From Atrichornis clamosus (lineage: Eukaryota > Chordata > Aves > Passeriformes > Menuridae), in assembly GCA_013400975.1 (NCBI GenBank), contig WBMZ01010282.1, positions 62,001 through 126,000 of the forward strand: 64,000 nt of DNA, given 5' to 3'. A program made the translations under genes and the position numbers. A model generated the notes under the pieces. It had not been told where the DNA came from. It saw only the letters and a list, made by a program, of their open reading frames with translations, and did no database searches. Shown here piece after piece: positions 49,501 to 62,174 of this stretch (its first letter is position 1; each line of letters opens with the position of its first letter).

Positions 49501-52500
49501 AGCAGTCCTGAGCTGCAATCAGCAAACTCTATCAGCCATCCCTCCCTCAGCCACAGAGCTGCTCCAGAAGGAAACCCAGCAGCGGAAGCCTGGAGACTCT
49601 TTCAAGGAAGAGGCCACCTGCCAGTTTAAAGGCAGAAAGGTGGATGGGTCAGGGCACACCCTGCACTGCTCCTCAGGCAGACCATGGCTGTGCCTGGGAG
49701 ATGTTTATGACCCCTGGAATCGTAAACCAGGGAAGCTGCAGCAGATCCAGCTCAACGCCCACCACCAAGTTCAACCACCTCCAGTTTCCAGGATTGTGCC
49801 AACATATGCTGTGAAGTTGGGTAATGCCATGAAGAAACCCAAGAGGCAGAAAGAGAATTTTATATGAAAGACATAATCACCATTAATTTCACAAATTACC
49901 CTGGTCTAATTTCATTTATTCACAACTCTTGCAGTATCTCTGCTGGTGATTGAGATCTGAAGAGCATCACCCTCTAACAACACTGATGTCGGAGTCAGCA
50001 CCATACTCATCCCCTGCTGTGCAGCATCCAGCTCCCTGGCTCATCCAGTCAGCATCCTCCTCTTTGACATGATTTGGGAATGCATGAGAACTCCAGGTAA
50101 TGCCACTTCCATTAGCCTACCTATGACTAAATGTGCATTTAGTTTGGATGTGGAATTTTGCCGAAACATCCTCTTAGATTTCCATTCTCCTTCTCTATTT
50201 TCAGTCACAAATTTCCTTCACTGACAGGAAGATCCTAGAATTAATTTGATTCTTTGTTTGTTCTTTTCCCTTTGGCTGTTGTTAACTTGAATGTTATTCT
50301 GTTTTTCCCTGTTAATGATTAGGTTAACAGTTTTCTTGTTCCGGGTTGTTTTGGATGCTCCTTCTCCAGCAATTTCAACTTTTCTGCTTTGATGTGAGTA
50401 GTGTTATAAACAGAAGTCTAGACAATGGCCAACTCTACCATATGGAGCAATAAAAAAGCTTGGATTTCCTTATGATTTATAGTGCACAGGATGGGTAATT
50501 CAATTCACTCCACTACTTGATTTGTTTTTCATTGCCAGTACACATTGGGATGAATGCTTTAGGGATCATTTTAATGCAGAAACACCCAGATTGCTTTATT
50601 TGTCTAGATATCAGCACATTTTCCAGTTTATGAATGGCTTTTGGTTTCATTGTTTATTCATTTACCTGGGCTGAATTTCATTTGTCATTGGTAGGGCCCA
50701 TCGGGTTGATGTTTTCCCAAATGAGTTGTGCTGCACATGTGGGACTTTTTTCTTTGCACGCTCAGTTGATGTTAGTTGGTGTTGCTCCGTGGAGATTCAG
50801 GGTAGGTTAAGGGCATATTCTGCCCATGCCAGCTCAGCCTTCCTCTGCACAGGACTATTATTTTAATCTGTCACAGTCTGACATTAACGCAACATTTGTG
50901 TTTTGGTGTAAGCGTCACCCCAACATTCCTCCTAAAGTCTGAGGTTGTGACACACAAGCACTTCAGTTATCTTTAGCTTTCACCTTTGGCTTCAAAATCC
51001 CTTTTGGACTATTATGAAAAGTCTTCTAAGAATCTGCATGCGATTACCTAGAAGTCTTCCTTAAGGACCAGGACAGCAACAGTTTATTTTTCTTCCTGAA
51101 TGGTTAGACCTGCAGTAGCCATCTCCAGGAACTTTTCCCTGAGGGACACACAACTATTTCATGGACATGGGCATGCTTAAAATTACATCTAGCTGTCAGC
51201 AAGCCTGTCATTCAAATGCTGCAAAACATTTTTAAATGGAATATTTTTTAAAACATTTTTTCCAACCAAAACTGTCTACATAATACAATAAGCCCAAAGA
51301 ACAAGCCAATTTATTTAGCATGATCTAAGAATGCTTATTGCTCATGCTGGAAATCCTAGTTTCTCAGACAAAAGAGACAGTCTGTAAAGACCACACTCTT
51401 ATTTTAGTGCTTCCCTGAATTACTGAAAATGAGAATTTTCCCTGATTCAGATGCACTATATTTTAAATCCCTCTTGTCTTCCAGAATTGCTTAAGAGAAG
51501 AGTTGTGCCATCAAAGTCAAGCCCAACAAATCTATAATACAATCTATAATACAAGACTTAAGGAAATTACAAAAAACGAGTGAAAAAGCCAGAGTATAAA
51601 AAGGGAGGAGAGAAACAGTGTCACACATGAACATTAAAATCTAGTAACACATTATTAAAAATTGGGAATTCCCTCCAGCAAGTGCAATTGGATATGTCTT
51701 TCTCTCTGTTACAATTTCTATTTGCTTCCAGACACTACAGCAGATAAATTAAGGTTAAAGTAGTTTTTTTTTCCACAGACTTCTGAACAAACCTTTTAAA
51801 AAATCATTTTGTTTGTTAGAGTTTTGATACTACTTTCCTAATTTTATGCTGAACATCTAAACACATTAGAAAATTGTAAGGATTTAGAGGAGCAAATAAC
51901 CTTCAGATTTCAGGAGTGTTCCTCTACTGTTCATGGATTTCTCTACTGTTGGAAGGCAGCAGCAGCTTTTAGTGCCTGTGTTGTGTCCTTTAATGCCTTT
52001 GTCTGTGGATTGCTGCTATCTGAATCACTTCACACAAGAGATGGTAATTTTCACTTAGCAATGCATCTGCCAGTGATCTGAGCGGCAATGCTTGCTAAGG
52101 GAACTGTGTCCACAGGGGGAAAAATGTGGTTTCCACACCCCTGGAAATGCTAGAGTGCATAAAAGATACTTTTCTGATGGCATAATATTATATAGGATGG
52201 GATTCTTGAAGGAGGCTATATGGTCGTACTAAATAAAAATATTAAATAAAAAATGCAAGCTAATTCATGAAGATAATTCCACAGACCTGAAGCAAGACCT
52301 GTCTACCTAAAGCTTTCCGTTTCATGAGCTTCATAACACGAGGAGAATCAAAGCACAAGACACAACAAAGAAATTTTTTTGCCACCAGTTTAAGAACAGA
52401 ACATTCAGCATAAAAATGGCCAGGATGTAATATACAAAATATTCAATGAAACACAAATCAAAATATTAAACAGATCACAATAAGCTATGTTGCTTATTTT

Positions 52501-52514
52501 TTGCACTTTAATTT
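46501..52514. other. AT-rich single-copy non-coding DNA
   Basis: No gene or interspersed repeat is recognised. The part 46850-48700 is almost free of open frames. One frame stays open for about 130 codons at 49475-49867 (plus) in locally GC-richer sequence, without an ATG start; see the finding. A 12-bp tandem duplication lies at 51529-51552. A T run followed by CCACAG sits near 51762-51778, another splice-acceptor-like tract without further support. Confidence 0.5.
51529..51552. repeat. Perfect 12-bp tandem duplication
   Basis: AATCTATAATAC occurs twice head to tail. It is a recent or slippage-made duplication in AT-rich DNA. Confidence 0.95.
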
Positions 52515-52645
52515 TCATAGAATCATACAATGGTTTGTGCTGGAAGGGACCTCACAGATCCTCTTGTTCCAGCTCCCTGCCACGGGCAGGGACACCTTTC
52601 TCTAGACAAGGTTTCTCAAAGCCCCATCCAACCTGGCCTTGAATT
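52515..52645 (-). mobile_element. CR1 retrotransposon, 3' tail fragment
   Basis: This is about 131 bp on the minus strand. The plus strand reads TCATAGAATCATACAATGG, GTGCTGGAAGGGACCTCACA, TTCCAGCTCCCTGCCACGGG, CAGGGACACCTTTCTCTAG, AAAGCCCCATCCAACCTGG and CCTTGAA, the reverse complement of the CR1 3' end. Homology stops abruptly after CCTTGAA, at nearly the same consensus position as the copies at 2.7 and 36.3 kb. No coding sequence remains. Confidence 0.95.
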
Positions 52646-52918
52646 TTAAGAAGTCATTCTCCCTTACATATCTGATACCTCCTGTGCATTTTCATGCTTA
52701 GTATTATTATTTCCAGCATGACTTGCAACTTCCAGGATCTGAGCTTGGAACAGCCACTGGGGCTGTTTTTTGCAGTGAAACAAACTGCACAAATATCAGC
52801 ACTGTATTATCTCTACAAACATGTACTCTTCCTTACTCATTTTGCAGTTCTCAATCTAATGGATGTCAGGGTATTTAATATGGCCCATTCTTCATGGAGA
52901 ATAGTCATCCCATTTGCT

Positions 52919-53024
52919 GCTGTGAGATTGATAGTGCTGCATGCTATCAATCCCAAAAGCTCTGATGCAGGCCATGGACCTCAACCAAGAGATTCCTTTC
53001 TGTGCTATCAATCTCACAGCTCTG
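52919..53024. repeat. Inverted repeat with an inner third copy
   Basis: GCTGTGAGATTGATAG (52919-52934) is a perfect 16-bp reverse complement of CTATCAATCTCACAGC (53005-53020). A third element, CTATCAATC (52944-52952), pairs with the left arm over 9 bp. It is also a direct copy of the right arm, continuing through an AGCTCTG block in both (to about 52964 and 53024). The layout suggests a local inverted duplication followed by divergence. Confidence 0.9.
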
Positions 53025-53598
53025 TACTCTCTCCAAGTCTTAAATCAGTCTGGTTGATATCTTTCCAGTTTCTGTACTCCTGCATCAGCAGTCTGGCTAA
53101 ACATGGTCATCATTCACTACCTCTGTTTCAGCAGTGGTTACAAACACAATATTGCTTTCTGCAGAGTTACATTATTATTATTGCCATTACTATTTATTTT
53201 TATTACAATAACACCACCAAGGTGATCAGTGTTTTCCAAACCTAGGGGAAACCGCAGACCCCATCCCCCAAAATTGGAAGGGCATTTTTTTACCGTAGTA
53301 GGACTTTCAAACCTAGACAGCACAGATAAATACAAACTTCAACAGCCTTGTGTTGAATAACAGGAACGTGCAACGTTTGTTCCATTACGTTTCCATCTTT
53401 AACGCCCTGAGCTCTGAGGCACCACCAGGAGCTGCTTGTGTGGGAAAGGAAAGGCACAAGCTGCCCTGCTCTGAGCTCTGATTACTTTGCCTAATAGCCA
53501 TTAAGTGGCCTCCTTAATTACTCTCAAAAGGCCTTACATGCATTGTGGTCCTGAAAAATATTTTGTGTATGTGCGAGCATTAAAAGAAATATTAAATC

Positions 53599-53611
53599 TT
53601 TTTTTTTTTTT
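53599..53611. repeat. Poly-T run
   Basis: About 13 T bases lie in a row. It is low complexity. Confidence 0.85.
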
Positions 53612-55400
53612 ACATTTTTTGTGGGCTAAGTGCATTCATAAGGTGTAGTATTTACAAGCAGGCACTCAATAAAAATACCCTCAGAATCTGGGTTTTGGAA
53701 AGAGAAATCTTCAGTTGCAAACTTATGGCTCACATAGAGAACAGTTGAAATGTCTCTCATATTCAAGTCTTAATATAAGCTGATAATTAAACCCTTTACC
53801 ATTATTGTTGAATGTGGATTTTAAATCCTTAAAATATGGGAATGTCAAGTCACCTTTCCCACTGAGACAATTTAACAATTGAAATTTATGAACCATATCC
53901 TTCATTACGACTTCCATTATGTAAGGGGATCTTAATTTTAAGCCCATTCAAATTTTCGTGGAAGGATGATGAAATAGTGTGAACCACAGCTTTTACAGAG
54001 CTGTAGAAAAAAGATTAGATAATATCCTACAGGGTGGGTGATAAGAAAATAAGAAGTGCCAGCTGATGGATAGGGGGAAAAGTAGTGCTGGGTTCATCCT
54101 GAGTTCCTGGGAGCTGGAAAGGAACTCCAGCATGAATCTTGTTTCTCTTTGCTGGTGGAAGATTTAACCACAGAGAAAGATGAAATTAAATACACAAAAC
54201 CCCTGCAAAATGCAAGGCTCAAATGGGAAGTTTAGCTAAGCAAAGTGGTCCACCAGAAAAAATTGGTGATCAGTGAAAACCAAGAAAAATGTTCTTTTCA
54301 TGTGTGCAAGTTTTGAAAAGATTTAATAAAAATTTGTTAATTTCATATTAAAGCACACAGAGGTGAAAATCAAAATGCAATATTTCAATTGGTCCAAGGA
54401 CTTGGATTAAGTAGATGAAGACAGCGAGGTTTTTAATTACTAAGAAAAAGTCCTTTGTTAGTCTCTGACTTATATATTGATTTTCTCTGATTACTTTATG
54501 TATGTGGTCCATAGATTACTTACAATGTAAGTTTTTGTAGGCACTGTCTGCTGTAAATACTTAATTTCTCTCTCATCTTTCAAGGACAGATTTCTCTGTT
54601 TTAAAGTAAATTTCTCTATATTCTACAAAAGGCCTCATCTAGTCACAATCAAACCACAATGAGTGCAACTAGTGAACTAATTTATGCCTTTTTTTGACTT
54701 ATAATTACTCATTTTTTATAGAAACTATGATTCCTGCAAGAAGAACTGATTGAACTTTCACTGCTTACAGCGTGAGACTATAAAGATGCTTGTATGAATC
54801 TTACAGTAAAATCTTTACAGAAGACAGAAATGAGGATATAAAAACCTGAAATACAGTTCACTTAGATTGCAGTTTAGTGGAAGCACATGACACTTTATCA
54901 GTTGTATAAGTCCTTCTAACTAAATTATGTTACAATGATGATGCCATTAATCATGCCTGCACAATTCTCCCCATCGTAAGAGATATCTCCAATATACTCA
55001 GGCTCCACTAAAGAAAAATATCACACACTTATTTATCCTCTATTAAAGAAAAATAATGGAACCAAGGTAATTACTAGTAACTGTAATTCCAAAACATGAG
55101 CATATGCCAAAAACAATTGGGGAAAAATGAACGGTAAATTCTATCAGTAAAACTGTTCTGTTTTTCAGCAATAGAGCAAACTATAAAGTGACTCCACAAA
55201 GCTGTTAATGTAATGTAAATCAAGGCCTCCAGAAGCAAGGTCATGCAAAAAATTGAACTTCCTAAAGCCAGGAAAGACAAGTGAGGAAAAAAAGTCATGT
55301 TCTGTGGTATATACTATCCCATCTACTAAATAACAGTGGTCAAGATGAAGTGAAAAAGGACATAAAGCAGCATACTGGATAGGAATGGGGCAGAGCACTC

Positions 55401-55438
55401 ATCAATATGCAAAAAACCCATCAATACCCAAAAAACCC
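55401..55438. repeat. 19-bp tandem duplication
   Basis: ATCAATATGCAAAAAACCC (55401-55419) is followed directly by ATCAATACCCAAAAAACCC (55420-55438), with two mismatches, and then by ATCTG. Confidence 0.93.
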
Positions 55439-58375
55439 ATCTGTTTAAGGGAAGAATAATTTAAAGGTTATTTCAACAAAAGAGAATTAACTGCAGAGTT
55501 CAATATCTGCTTTGTCATTACAATCCACCCTAAACATTAATGCAAAGTGCAAATAGCTAGTAATTCTTCCACCTCTACAGCATGTGATGTTGGATCACAG
55601 ACAGTTTAGAAGAATCATTTAAAATGAGTTACTAAGATTGCTATGAAAGAAAAAAATATTTATTTTTGGTTTTTTGCTTGCTTTTGGAGGGATGGTATTC
55701 CTGCTGCATTGCAAAGAACTACCTTTGATGTGGTATTTCACACCCGAGTTCCCCTAGCTATCAAAACCCCCCTCATTTATCATAAAACTCTGACTGTAAC
55801 TGCAGTGATTCAAACACCTCTGGACAAAAAACTGGAATTGCCATGGCAGTGCTCCCAGAAGCCAGGACATGTGCTCTGGATAGATGTGTGTGCACAGAGG
55901 GCCAGGGAACACCACCAGCCCCTCCACACTACAGGCAGCACGCATTTATTGCATGTTGAAGTATCGTACACCCACCACACTCATACAGCTGGCACTGCTG
56001 CAGCAGCTAAGCAGAAGCCAAGTGGAAGCTGTGCCACACCAGTTTATAACCAATTTACATTCCTTCAACATTTTCTTAAAATCACCTGTGAGTTAAATGC
56101 CTTTTTCACTGATTTAAACTGTTTGAGTAGAAGTGTTTGTCACGTGTCTGTAGTTTCTGTCAGTGCAAATCCGTGTTTCTAGCAGCTAAAATTGCTTCAG
56201 TAAACAAAATTATTTAATTTTCCTACGTATCATCATTGCATTAGGCTGAAAGCTCAACGTGTTTTGCAAAAGAATGGAACTGCCAAGAATGACACACAGA
56301 AGCTTCATCTTCCAAACCTGCAATTGTCAAAGGAAACACAATTTTTCACCTTTTACACAATCAAATCCTTAAACTTCAATGCCTGCTAAGTCTTTCTGTG
56401 CATGTGCTGAAATGTGTGCATGCAAAAGCTGAATATGTGCAGGAAGAAACAGGTCATTAGCTTCTGCATGCACAGTACAGAAAATTGGAACAAAAATGCC
56501 CTAAGGAAAAGTGCCCATGAATTTGCAGTTGAAACGGTCAAAAACCAATGGCTAAAAAGCAGCATTTAACCATCCAGCAACATGTTGTGCTTTTTGTTTG
56601 CTTTAGGCTTTTTTATATGGACTCCAACATATGTGTGGGTGTATGCATCTTCTGGGCAGAATGTGAATTAGATCAGATAAAATACATATCAGCTCAACAG
56701 GGTGCCCCAAAACACTCACCAACCGACTCATCCATTGCTGCATTTGCCACCTTAAGCAAATTCAATTTCTTTCTTTGTGATAAAATAAGCCAGTTCAAAG
56801 CAGATAAGATCTCACAATAATGAGTCCCAAAGCTGCAATTGAACACAAACCTAGCAATTCTATTATACAACACATCCAGTTCATTAAAAACAACAAGCCA
56901 GCTTGTATATGATCTGTATCACCACAAATCAAACATCAGCAAGCTAAGCTGCTGGGAAATGCATGGTCCAGTTGAAAGAAAAAAAAAAAATTAAGTCACA
57001 TAATCACCTCAAACAACAGCTAATTTAGATGAAGTGTTCAGATGCATTTATGTTTAAGAGCCATTAATAGTGAGATAAAACCTGTTCTCATCCAGTAAAC
57101 TTCAAAAGATCATAACTCTGCCCCATACAAACTTTAGTATATTCATAGCAAATATAGTCACATTTAACATATTATTCCAAATATGCAAGTTTATTAAAAT
57201 ATATGGCTCATAGTATCAGAGGACTGGTTAACAAGTATTAGTTTATTTACCAGAAATTTGTGTGAAAGACAACAGAAATCCATTTGCAAGGCATCACTGA
57301 AATAATTTGGACTCAGTCCTTCATTTCATGAGCTGCTGGACACCTGGCAAATCTCATTATCTTTAATGAGAAGCTTCCAAACCTTTTCAAAATATGAACC
57401 GGGCACAATGGGCCCCCAGCTGAAGCATCTTATATATTTTAGCATTCATACCACTATAATGCTACCAGCTATGTTGCATTATACTTGCTTCACCTTGCTT
57501 AATGGAAAGAATCTATCAGGTTTAATGCTAATGAAATATTTTAAAATTCCTCTAGGCTCAATAAAAGGCAAGAGATGTGGCCCACACATAATGTTCAAGT
57601 GGTCAATTCTAGTTTTAAAGCAACAATATACAACTCTTTCGTACAGGTTTACCATTTTAATTGCTCTCTCTAATCCAATTTTTTGTCTAATAGACCATTC
57701 AGGATGCTTTGAAAGTAGTGTGCATGTTACTGCAGCAATTTGCTTACTGCCTCACCATCCATCTCCTGAACTACTCACAATGTATTTGCTGCCACAGTGT
57801 CTGAATATTCCCAGGACAAGAGCTGGGACGTGCAAAATGAGGCAGGGAATGCCCCTTCACCCCCAACAAGCTCTGTGTCTCCACACTGCACACACGCAGA
57901 AAGGAGATTCCTGGGGGTTAGGAAGTGCAGACCCCATGGCCGTTCCCACGTCTCCCACAGAGAAAAAGCCACAACTGGGTTATTCTGGTCTTTCACATGT
58001 AGGAAACACAGGTTCCAATTTATTTCTCTAAATGCTACAGGCTGTGTCTTTTCATCACAAAGAGTGTGGAATCACTGACAAGTACAAATCACAGCCACTG
58101 ACAGAAAAGGCCAAATCTACCCAGCAATGAATCTTAGTCTTAATTGCGCCAGAAGGCGAAAGGACATTTCTTGCAATAATCAAGGCTGTGTTCCACCAGC
58201 TTAACAGGGAAGTGAAGGGCACAATATTAAACTCACCACAACAAACTGCTGACACGCCAAACAGAGCAAAGCTGTGCTTACTGCAAACTTAGCTCATCCC
58301 TAGAAGAAAATCTACTTTAAATTGCCTTGTGCTCCTGTACTGGCTGAAGAGGGAGCAGTGCTACCACAGGGCAGG

Positions 58376-58396
58376 CACGGGCACAGGGTGCCCGTG
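58376..58396. repeat. Perfect 9-bp GC-rich inverted repeat
   Basis: CACGGGCAC (58376-58384) and GTGCCCGTG (58388-58396) surround an AGG loop. The stem is strong with a very short spacer and could form a tight hairpin. No gene, and no run of T as in a bacterial terminator, lies beside it. Confidence 0.9.
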
Positions 58397-60385
58397 AGAT
58401 CTGGCTACCTGGTGGGACTTTTGCTTGAACACAACATTCATTTCTACACAAATAATGGCAGCATGAGCACAAAGGCAGCACGTTAATTAAAATCCAAGTG
58501 GTTTAGAGAAAACGTAGTACTGCAACTTTGGCGAAGCCTGAGAAATGGCTCTATCCTGGCACTGCCTCCAGAGACTCCCTGGCCTCAGGAGGAAGAAGCA
58601 ACAACTCACTGAGGAAGAGGAGTGAGAGGCACCATGATCATCCTCCACACAGGTTTCTGGATCACCCTTACTGCAAAAAGGAGTGAGAAAGCCTTAGCGG
58701 GTGTCCCCTTCATCCTGACACGCAAATCCCTCCAAAGGAGACTGTAAGAGCTAGCAAAATGATGGGAGACCAATTCATGTGATTTTCAAATAGCTAAAGG
58801 TTACCCACCCTGCCACAGACATTATGGAATCAATAACAGTTCATCAGGCAGTTTTTATAGTGAGATCCATGTTATTCCTGAAACAGTGTTAAAGGTCTGA
58901 TAGTAGAAGGTTATCTTGTTTACATAAAATGTATAGAGAAACAATTTCAGTATAGATTAAATATAGCTGTAGAGACAGTGGATGAAAATGTTAAATATTT
59001 CTTCCTATACAATGTTTTTAAAAACTTATACAAGAAATTAAAATTCAGAAATTTCATTTTGCATCCATCAAAAACCTCACATTGTTTCAGTGTTTCCAAA
59101 TGTTTGCAAGAGCCCTTAAATTCTCTGAAACCACAGCAGAACCAGAAACCAGAACTTCTGAACCAGAAATGTGAGGCTTCCCAAAATACCCCTGGGTCAG
59201 GAAACATGTCAGTCCTGGGTCAGTCCCCAGTGCTCCAGTAAGAGAGATTTGCCTGACAGGCTCCAGTGATGCCAAGAAGCCATGAAGCCTGCTTCCTGGA
59301 AGTGCTGCCAACAGGGAGGATGGATTGGGAAAAATCTCTGTTACATTTTCAGCTGGGATGCTCTAATTTTACGGCAAGTGAATTTTCTCCCGAAACACGA
59401 CTGTGACGGCAATGCCCCAGACCTCACTCCTGCTCTTATCTGCAATGCTTCCTTGAACAGGATGGACAGTGAGCAAAATCCTGGAGGCTTGGATCATTTA
59501 GTCGGATAAGGGCGCATTCTGCAGCAAGAGATGTGTTTTCATGGGCTGGAAAACATCACAAAACACACAGAAATGTGTCAGCTACAAGGCACCAAAGGAA
59601 CATCTCCCCTTTAGGAGAGTGTGGAGTGCCAGGATTCACAGACATGCACAGTGTTTAACAGCCACCAGCTGCTGCCTCCTGTGCTGGGTGCACATCACAT
59701 CACGCCTTGCAGACTGGATCCTGAGATGTTCAGCCTGCAGCAAGGGAGTTTGTGCATTAATACCTTACTATCACAGAGACACATATAATTCAGCAGTTTG
59801 CTTACTTTTGAGCAGGGTCCCAAGCCTGGTGTTTTGCACAAAATCTGTCCTAAGCCAAAACAATTACAGATTTCCAAGGAAGCTTCCAGTTGCTGGAGGG
59901 TGGAAGAGAAGGGCGATGAAAACCTGTTCTAAATAAAATGGGCTCCTAGTGCCAGTGAACAGTGCTATCTAGTCTTTGTATCTTGGCCAGTTCTTTCCAT
60001 TTTCAGAGAAGGATCTAAAAATTGCATTCAATAACAGGATTTTTAATCTTTAGAGACATTGCTTGTCTCTAAACAGTGGTTGAGAGGAGCTAAACAGAGA
60101 AGCTGATCAATGCAACATAAACAGGGTATGTACAAACACATAGAGAGACATTATTTAGTCAGAAAAGTTTTGCAGCGTCATTTTCAAATCACAAAGGACT
60201 TTTGGTTGCTAGATCTTCAGGCCAGCCAAGGTTTCAGCATCACTGCATATATCAGCTGTTCTAACAAACCCAGAACTTCAATCTTGAAACTCGGTAATAT
60301 TTTTAACCCCTTATTTCACAAGAGTAACTGTAAGTCTTTTTCTCTCTAATTGTAAAGATCTTCCTACTAACGAAGCATTCCAACT

Positions 60386-60437
60386 TTACACAGTCCATAA
60401 CTTGAGCAACATTACACAGTCCATAACTTGAGCAACA
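60386..60437. repeat. Perfect 26-bp tandem duplication
   Basis: The 26-base unit beginning TTACACAGTCCATAACTTG occupies 60386-60411 and again 60412-60437 with no mismatch. Perfect identity in otherwise single-copy DNA points to a young duplication, or to an assembly artefact. It could be polymorphic in the population. Confidence 0.95.
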
Positions 60438-62144
60438 CCACTTTATGACTAAGACATGGTGCCAATACCATGTAACATAGCAGCTGCTATTATCCATAGC
60501 AATTGGTAATTTTAAGTTTGCTGCCAGAGAGACAAAGTGAGAATATTTTTACAGACATTAATTTTAGAGTTATGTTTCAGTGACTTAAAAAACCCCAAAA
60601 CTGTGGATTTCCATTGATACCAATTGCGCTGCTCTGTGCTTAATTTTTTTTTTCTGGAAAACCATAAGTCTTTACTACTTTGGCAAAACTACAAAATGAA
60701 GTGACCAAGAACTACACAATTGGCTCAGAAATGTAATCTGTATTTGCCTTACTTGAGAGAGAGGGCACAGAAGCAAGGCAAGCCTTTAGATGCAAAACAT
60801 ACCACATACCACTCTCAGCAGAAGCTGACAGCACTGTTCCTCCAGCACAGTAAATTATGCAGGAAATTAAATGAGAAATTGCCAGTTTTCCAGATTCTAT
60901 ACATTGAGAAGTGATATACAGTATGAAATATTGCTTCTCAGATAAAGCAGCAGCCCTCGCCTCCAACTCTATACCACAACAGTCACCAATGAAATATAAT
61001 TGCTGGCAAGAGAGAGGTAAAAAATGAATCAGTGGCTTAAGCATGAAACTGCCAGTAGGCAGGCAGACAGGGAGCCAAAAGGAAGCAATCTTCTCACATG
61101 GATTAGCTTGTTTCTCTCTGCTAACTTACCACAATTAATACTACATACATCAACAACTTGAAATATAAAATAAAGAGAAGATAAATCATTTTGGTAGGCT
61201 GCTGCTATTGACTTTAATTGGAGCAAGGCATGTAGCATCAATATCAGGCTCATTGAAGTAAACATTAAGTTCTTCATATTTGTTGTGCTTTTAATACCGT
61301 TTTTTCATAACTTCTCTTTTTGAATAAAGCTGATGCATTAGATGCATGACTCAGTTATTTTACATCATCACCATGAATTCCTGACACATGCTTAGTTCTG
61401 TTTCCTGAGTAGCCTCTTTGTGTTTTCTCATTTTCCAAGACACAAAGAGCTCAGAAATTCTGGTAGATACCTGTGGCTGAAGGCAGATGCTGCTGCTGTG
61501 ACCTGGACACAGCTCAGACTCCTGCCCATGTGAAGCTGCAGCCTGGCCCAGAGCAGGAGGTGTGAGAGGCGCAGCAGAACATCCAGGCTGGCTTTTGCCC
61601 TCCCTGCCCACTCTGGGATGCAGTTTCCCCTCAGTGGGCAGCACCTGAGGCTGACAGGACAATGCCAGCAGCGGATTAAATGGTGATAATTAATGTCATG
61701 TCTGTCATGTCAGCAGTCCTCCTCCACCAAACAACCCCGTGAATGGTGCACATCTATATCCTGATCACCTCAACTGGACCTCTGAGGGTCTCCCATGTTG
61801 TGGCTCACATTTCCTCACCTACAAAATGCTCCAAGAAGAGAATATGGAAAAGCCTTTATCACTCTGAAGCACCTCCTTTTTTTCCTTTCATTTTTATCTA
61901 TACGTTTTTCTTTCAGAGCTAGCTCTCCACCTTCTACTTGATCTTTGCTACGCCTTGTTTCACCATGTAGCTGAAAAGTAAAACCAAAATTCTGGCTATC
62001 CCTACATTTGCAGCTGGCTTTAGCTCTAGATCCTAGCCCTTGAGATCTCTGGAGCCCCAGGCAGGAGTTGACATTACTCCTATGCTCCTAACAAACCTAT
62101 GCATTCTGAACTCACAGAGATAAAAAAATCCTATTCTTGAAAAC

Positions 62145-62174
62145 AATTTTTAGATCCCAGCGGATCTAAAAATT
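62145..62174. repeat. Perfect 13-bp inverted repeat
   Basis: AATTTTTAGATCC (62145-62157) and GGATCTAAAAATT (62162-62174) are exact reverse complements around a CAGC loop. A CCAGCGG block at the loop is repeated just downstream (about 62179-62186). It is the strongest simple hairpin found in the window by arm length and perfection. Confidence 0.95.

Noticed and set aside
52694..53245. 183-codon open frame on the plus strand
   Set aside because: It starts just after a CR1 tail, includes the local inverted repeat, and its product shows no recognisable domain.
55643..56182. 179-codon open frame on the plus strand
   Set aside because: Composition is erratic with no motif or membrane pattern, and it resembles nothing known.
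57366..58031. 221-codon open frame on the plus strand
   Set aside because: The first ATG-like codon is weak, the frame crosses from an AT-rich to a GC-richer block with a change in amino-acid style, and no family is recognised.
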